From the NCBI RefSeq assembly GCF_004959925.1, contig NZ_SPUW01000002.1, positions 186,001 through 250,000 on the forward strand: a stretch of 64,000 nucleotides of DNA, read 5' to 3'. The notes beneath the pieces were generated by a model, which was not told the DNA's origin, did no database searches, and was given only the letters and a program-made list of their open reading frames with translations. Position 1 is the first letter of the stretch, and each line of letters begins with the position of its first letter. Below, piece by piece: positions 61,903 through 64,000 of the stretch. Source of the stretch: Pseudooceanicola onchidii. GTDB taxonomy: Bacteria; Pseudomonadota; Alphaproteobacteria; Rhodobacterales; Rhodobacteraceae. The position numbers and the translations under genes were made by a program.

Positions 61903-62463
61903 ATGGCGAACCCTGAGAACGACGATTTCCTCGATGACGTGGACGCCGCCGAGGCGGAAACCTACGCGGATGATCTGGAAGAGTTCACGGACGAAGCGCT
62001 TGAGCTGGACGAGCTGAAGGCTGAACGGGACGAACTGAAGGACAAGTGGATGCGCGCGATGGCCGAGGCCGAAAACGCGCGCAAGCGGGCTGACAAGCAG
62101 CGCCGCGAAGCCGAGATGTACGGCGGGTCCAAACTGGCCCGCGATCTGCTGCCAGTCTACGACAACATGGTCCGTGCGCTGGATGCGGCGGGCGAGAAGA
62201 CGGAAGAGAATTCGGCGTTGATCGAGGGCGTCGAGCTGACGATGCGCGAACTTCTGAACACCTTCAAGAAGCACGGAATCGAGCCTATTTCGCCCGAAGT
62301 CGGCGACAAGTTCGATCCGAACATCCACGAAGCCATGTTCGAAGCCCCGGTGCCCGGGACCAAGGCAGGCGAGATCATCCAGGTCTCGGCCGAAGGGTTC
62401 TGGCTGTCCGACCGCCTGCTGCGCCCGGCGCAGGTCGGCGTGTCGTCGATGCCGGCGAGCTGA
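61903..62463 (+). CDS. grpE: Nucleotide exchange factor GrpE
   Basis: A 186-residue DnaK exchange factor: acidic N-terminus, long coiled-coil helix (about 38-95; ELDELKAERDELKDKWMRAMAEAENARKRADKQ) and a C-terminal beta domain with the GDKFDPNIHEAM motif. GAGGTGAG precedes the ATG. It shares the transcript of hrcA. Confidence 0.97.
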   Translation: MANPENDDFLDDVDAAEAETYADDLEEFTDEALELDELKAERDELKDKWMRAMAEAENARKRADKQRREAEMYGGSKLARDLLPVYDNMVRALDAAGEKTEENSALIEGVELTMRELLNTFKKHGIEPISPEVGDKFDPNIHEAMFEAPVPGTKAGEIIQVSAEGFWLSDRLLRPAQVGVSSMPAS

Positions 62464-62470
62464 CCCGGTC

Positions 62471-62507
62471 CTGCCTCCGGCGGGAGTATTTCTGGCAAGA
62501 TGAAGAG
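62471..62507. repeat. Possible dispersed Rhodobacterales-type intergenic element / weak terminator
   Basis: The gap between convergent grpE and mutS holds CTGCCTCCGGCGGGAGTATT followed by TCTGGCAAGATGAAGAG. The hairpin CTCC...GGAG precedes a T-rich stretch. From memory, very similar wording (GGCGGGAGTATTT...AGATGAAG) recurs after genes in roseobacter genomes; only one copy occurs in this window, so recurrence is not shown here. Confidence 0.4.
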
Positions 62508-62517
62508 AGGCGTTGCG

Positions 62518-64000
62518 CTAGATGCGTGACGCCTCTTTCAGTTTGTAGAGCGCTTCCAGCGCCTCGCGCGGGGACAGGTCGTCGGGGTTGATCGTATTCA
62601 GCAGGTCAGCGACCTGGGCAAACTGTTCCGGGATCGCGGGTTTGGACGGCGCGGGCGGTGCGGCGGCGGCGAACAGCGGCAGGTCGTCGATGATCGCCTT
62701 CGGTTTGCTGCCGCCTTCGCGTTCGCCTTTTTCCAGTGCGTCCAGTACCTCGCGCGCGCGGGCGACGACAGCATCGGGCAGGCCGGCCAGGCGGGCGACC
62801 TGCACGCCATAGCTGCGATCTGCGGCGCCCCGGATGACCTCGTGCAGGAAAATGACGTCGCCGTCGTGTTCGCGCACGGCGACGGTGGCGTTTTCGACGC
62901 CGCTCAGCTTTCCGGCCAGTGCGGTCATCTCGTGATAATGCGTGGCGAACAACGCGCGGGACCGGTTGACCTCGTGCAGGTGTTCGAGCGTGGCCCAGGC
63001 GATGGACAGGCCGTCATAGGTCGCGGTGCCCCGGCCGATTTCGTCAAGGATGACCAGCGCGCGGTCATCCGCCTGGTTCAGGATCGCGGCGGTTTCGACC
63101 ATTTCGACCATGAAGGTCGACCGGCCGCGGGCCAGATCGTCGGATGCTCCGACACGGCTGAAAAGCTGCGAAACAGTGCCTATTTCAGCGCTTTGCGCGG
63201 GGACGTGGCTTCCCATCTGCGCCAGCAGGACGATCAACGCGGTCTGGCGCAGGAAGGTCGACTTACCGGCCATGTTGGGACCGGTCAGCAACCAGATCGA
63301 CGACGGAACGCCCGACAGATCGGTGTCGTTGGCGATGAAGGGCTGGCCGTCACGCCGCAGCGACTGTTCCACGACCGGGTGGCGCCCGCCGGTGATCCGC
63401 AGGCTGCGGTCTTCGGTGACATGCGGCCGCGTCCAGTTTTCCGCCAGCGACAGATCGGCGAGCGCTGTGGCAAGATCCAGTTCGGACAGCGCGCGGGCGG
63501 TGTCGGTCAGTTCGGAGGCCCGGTCGAGAATGGCCGCTTTCAGCCCGTCATAGAGCCGCTTTTCGATCTCGAGCGCGCGACCGCCGGCGTTCAGGATCCG
63601 CGTCTCCATTTCCGACAGTTCGGGCGTGGTGAAGCGCAGCTGGTTCGCCGTGGTCTGGCGATGCTTGAACCGGTCCGACAGCGGTTCAGAGAGCATCTTG
63701 TCGGCGTGGGTGGCCGTGACCTCGATGAAATAGCCCAGCACGTTGTTGTGCTTGATCTTCAGTGCGTTGATCCCGGTCAGCTCTGCATAGTCGGTCTGCA
63801 TCCCGGCGATGACGCCGCGCCCTTCGTCGCGCAGCTTGCGCGCCTCGTCGAGATCGGCGTCGTACCCCTGGGCGATGAAGCCGCCATCGCGGGTCAGCAG
63901 GGGCGGTTCGGCAACCAGTGCGGCGTCGAGAGTGGACAGCAGGTCATCGTGGCCGGTCAGCTGGGTTGTGGCTTCGGCCATCAGGGCGGGCAGGTCGGCA
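62518..64000 (-). CDS. mutS: DNA mismatch repair protein MutS, C-terminal part (5' truncated by window edge)
   Basis: The frame is open to the right edge; 493 codons are visible of a protein normally about 870 residues. Seen: clamp/lever region [21 protein letters not shown], Walker [40 protein letters not shown] (Walker B), [11 protein letters not shown], and the C-terminal helical tail ending [12 protein letters not shown]. The N-terminal mismatch-recognition domain is beyond the window. It recognises mismatches and recruits MutL. Confidence 0.97.
   Translation of the reverse strand, partial: ADLPALMAEATTQLTGHDDLLSTLDAALVAEPPLLTRDGGFIAQGYDADLDEARKLRDEGRGVIAGMQTDYAELTGINALKIKHNNVLGYFIEVTATHADKMLSEPLSDRFKHRQTTANQLRFTTPELSEMETRILNAGGRALEIEKRLYDGLKAAILDRASELTDTARALSELDLATALADLSLAENWTRPHVTEDRSLRITGGRHPVVEQSLRRDGQPFIANDTDLSGVPSSIWLLTGPNMAGKSTFLRQTALIVLLAQMGSHVPAQSAEIGTVSQLFSRVGASDDLARGRSTFMVEMVETAAILNQADDRALVILDEIGRGTATYDGLSIAWATLEHLHEVNRSRALFATHYHEMTALAGKLSGVENATVAVREHDGDVIFLHEVIRGAADRSYGVQVARLAGLPDAVVARAREVLDALEKGEREGGSKPKAIIDDLPLFAAAAPPAPSKPAIPEQFAQVADLLNTINPDDLSPREALEALYKLKEASRI

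Overview
This 64 kb window is a high-GC alphaproteobacterial chromosome segment. It is most likely from the Rhodobacterales (roseobacter/Rhodobacteraceae group). Indicators are a RegB-SenC-RegA redox system with its typical divergent layout, a mic60-hemY-hemD cluster, a DivL-like PAS protein upstream of tsaE-amgK-murU-addB-addA-trxA, and an origin-proximal block of maf-aroE-coaE-dnaQ on one side and hemJ-rho-mnmE-mnmG-rsmG-parA-parB on the other. The assignment rests on gene content and order read by eye, not on a database search. Most of the window is conserved housekeeping chromosome; no insertion sequence, prophage or CRISPR array is visible.

Layout: 1-3.5 kb holds the end of an FAD amine/amino-acid oxidase gene, an ALDH7-type aldehyde dehydrogenase and peptidase T. 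From 3.5 to 9.3 kb on the minus strand lies a complete haem-uptake locus (TonB receptor, HmuS, HmuT, HmuU, HmuV). It is divergent from a haem oxygenase-bacteriophytochrome pair (9.7-12.9 kb), so haem import, haem-to-biliverdin conversion and a biliverdin photoreceptor kinase are side by side. tRNA-Thr(CGT) follows at 13.1 kb, then hemY, mic60 and hemD (minus) and tsaD, gpsA, a YciI protein, an EVE protein and a DUF1761 protein (plus). The stretch 20-25.7 kb is miscellaneous: DUF2853, an old-yellow-enzyme reductase, ahcY, an HD hydrolase, a GNAT acetyltransferase, a 47-residue ORF and a LysR regulator. RegA, SenC and RegB occupy 25.7-28.4 kb.

From 28.5 to 38.9 kb a tightly overlapped plus-strand series runs from the DivL-like PAS protein through tsaE, amgK, murU, addB and addA to trxA, which ends at a clear terminator. 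After one capsule-synthesis-like gene comes hslV-(membrane protein)-hslU, a lipoprotein-type alpha/beta hydrolase, and a minus-strand block of smr, mltA and a Tim44-domain gene, then fxsA and secB.

The most informative region is 47.5-58 kb. Minus-strand dnaQ, coaE, aroE and maf face away from plus-strand hemJ, rho, mnmE, mnmG, rsmG, parA and parB. The 420-bp gap between maf and hemJ carries one exact DnaA box, two one-mismatch boxes, several weaker ones, a CtrA-like motif and an AT-rich tract. I read this as the chromosomal replication origin (oriC). Two exact 16-bp parS sites lie at the start codon of mnmG and inside the first codons of rsmG, just upstream of parA-parB. The window ends with ybaN, hemW, rdgB and rph (minus), hrcA and grpE (plus), and the C-terminal part of mutS running off the right edge.

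A recurring architectural feature is overlap: many neighbours share 4-nt ATGA-type or 8-nt start/stop overlaps, and several convergent pairs share a palindromic stop tetramer (CTAG, CTAA or TTAA). This suggests a compact genome with extensive translational coupling.
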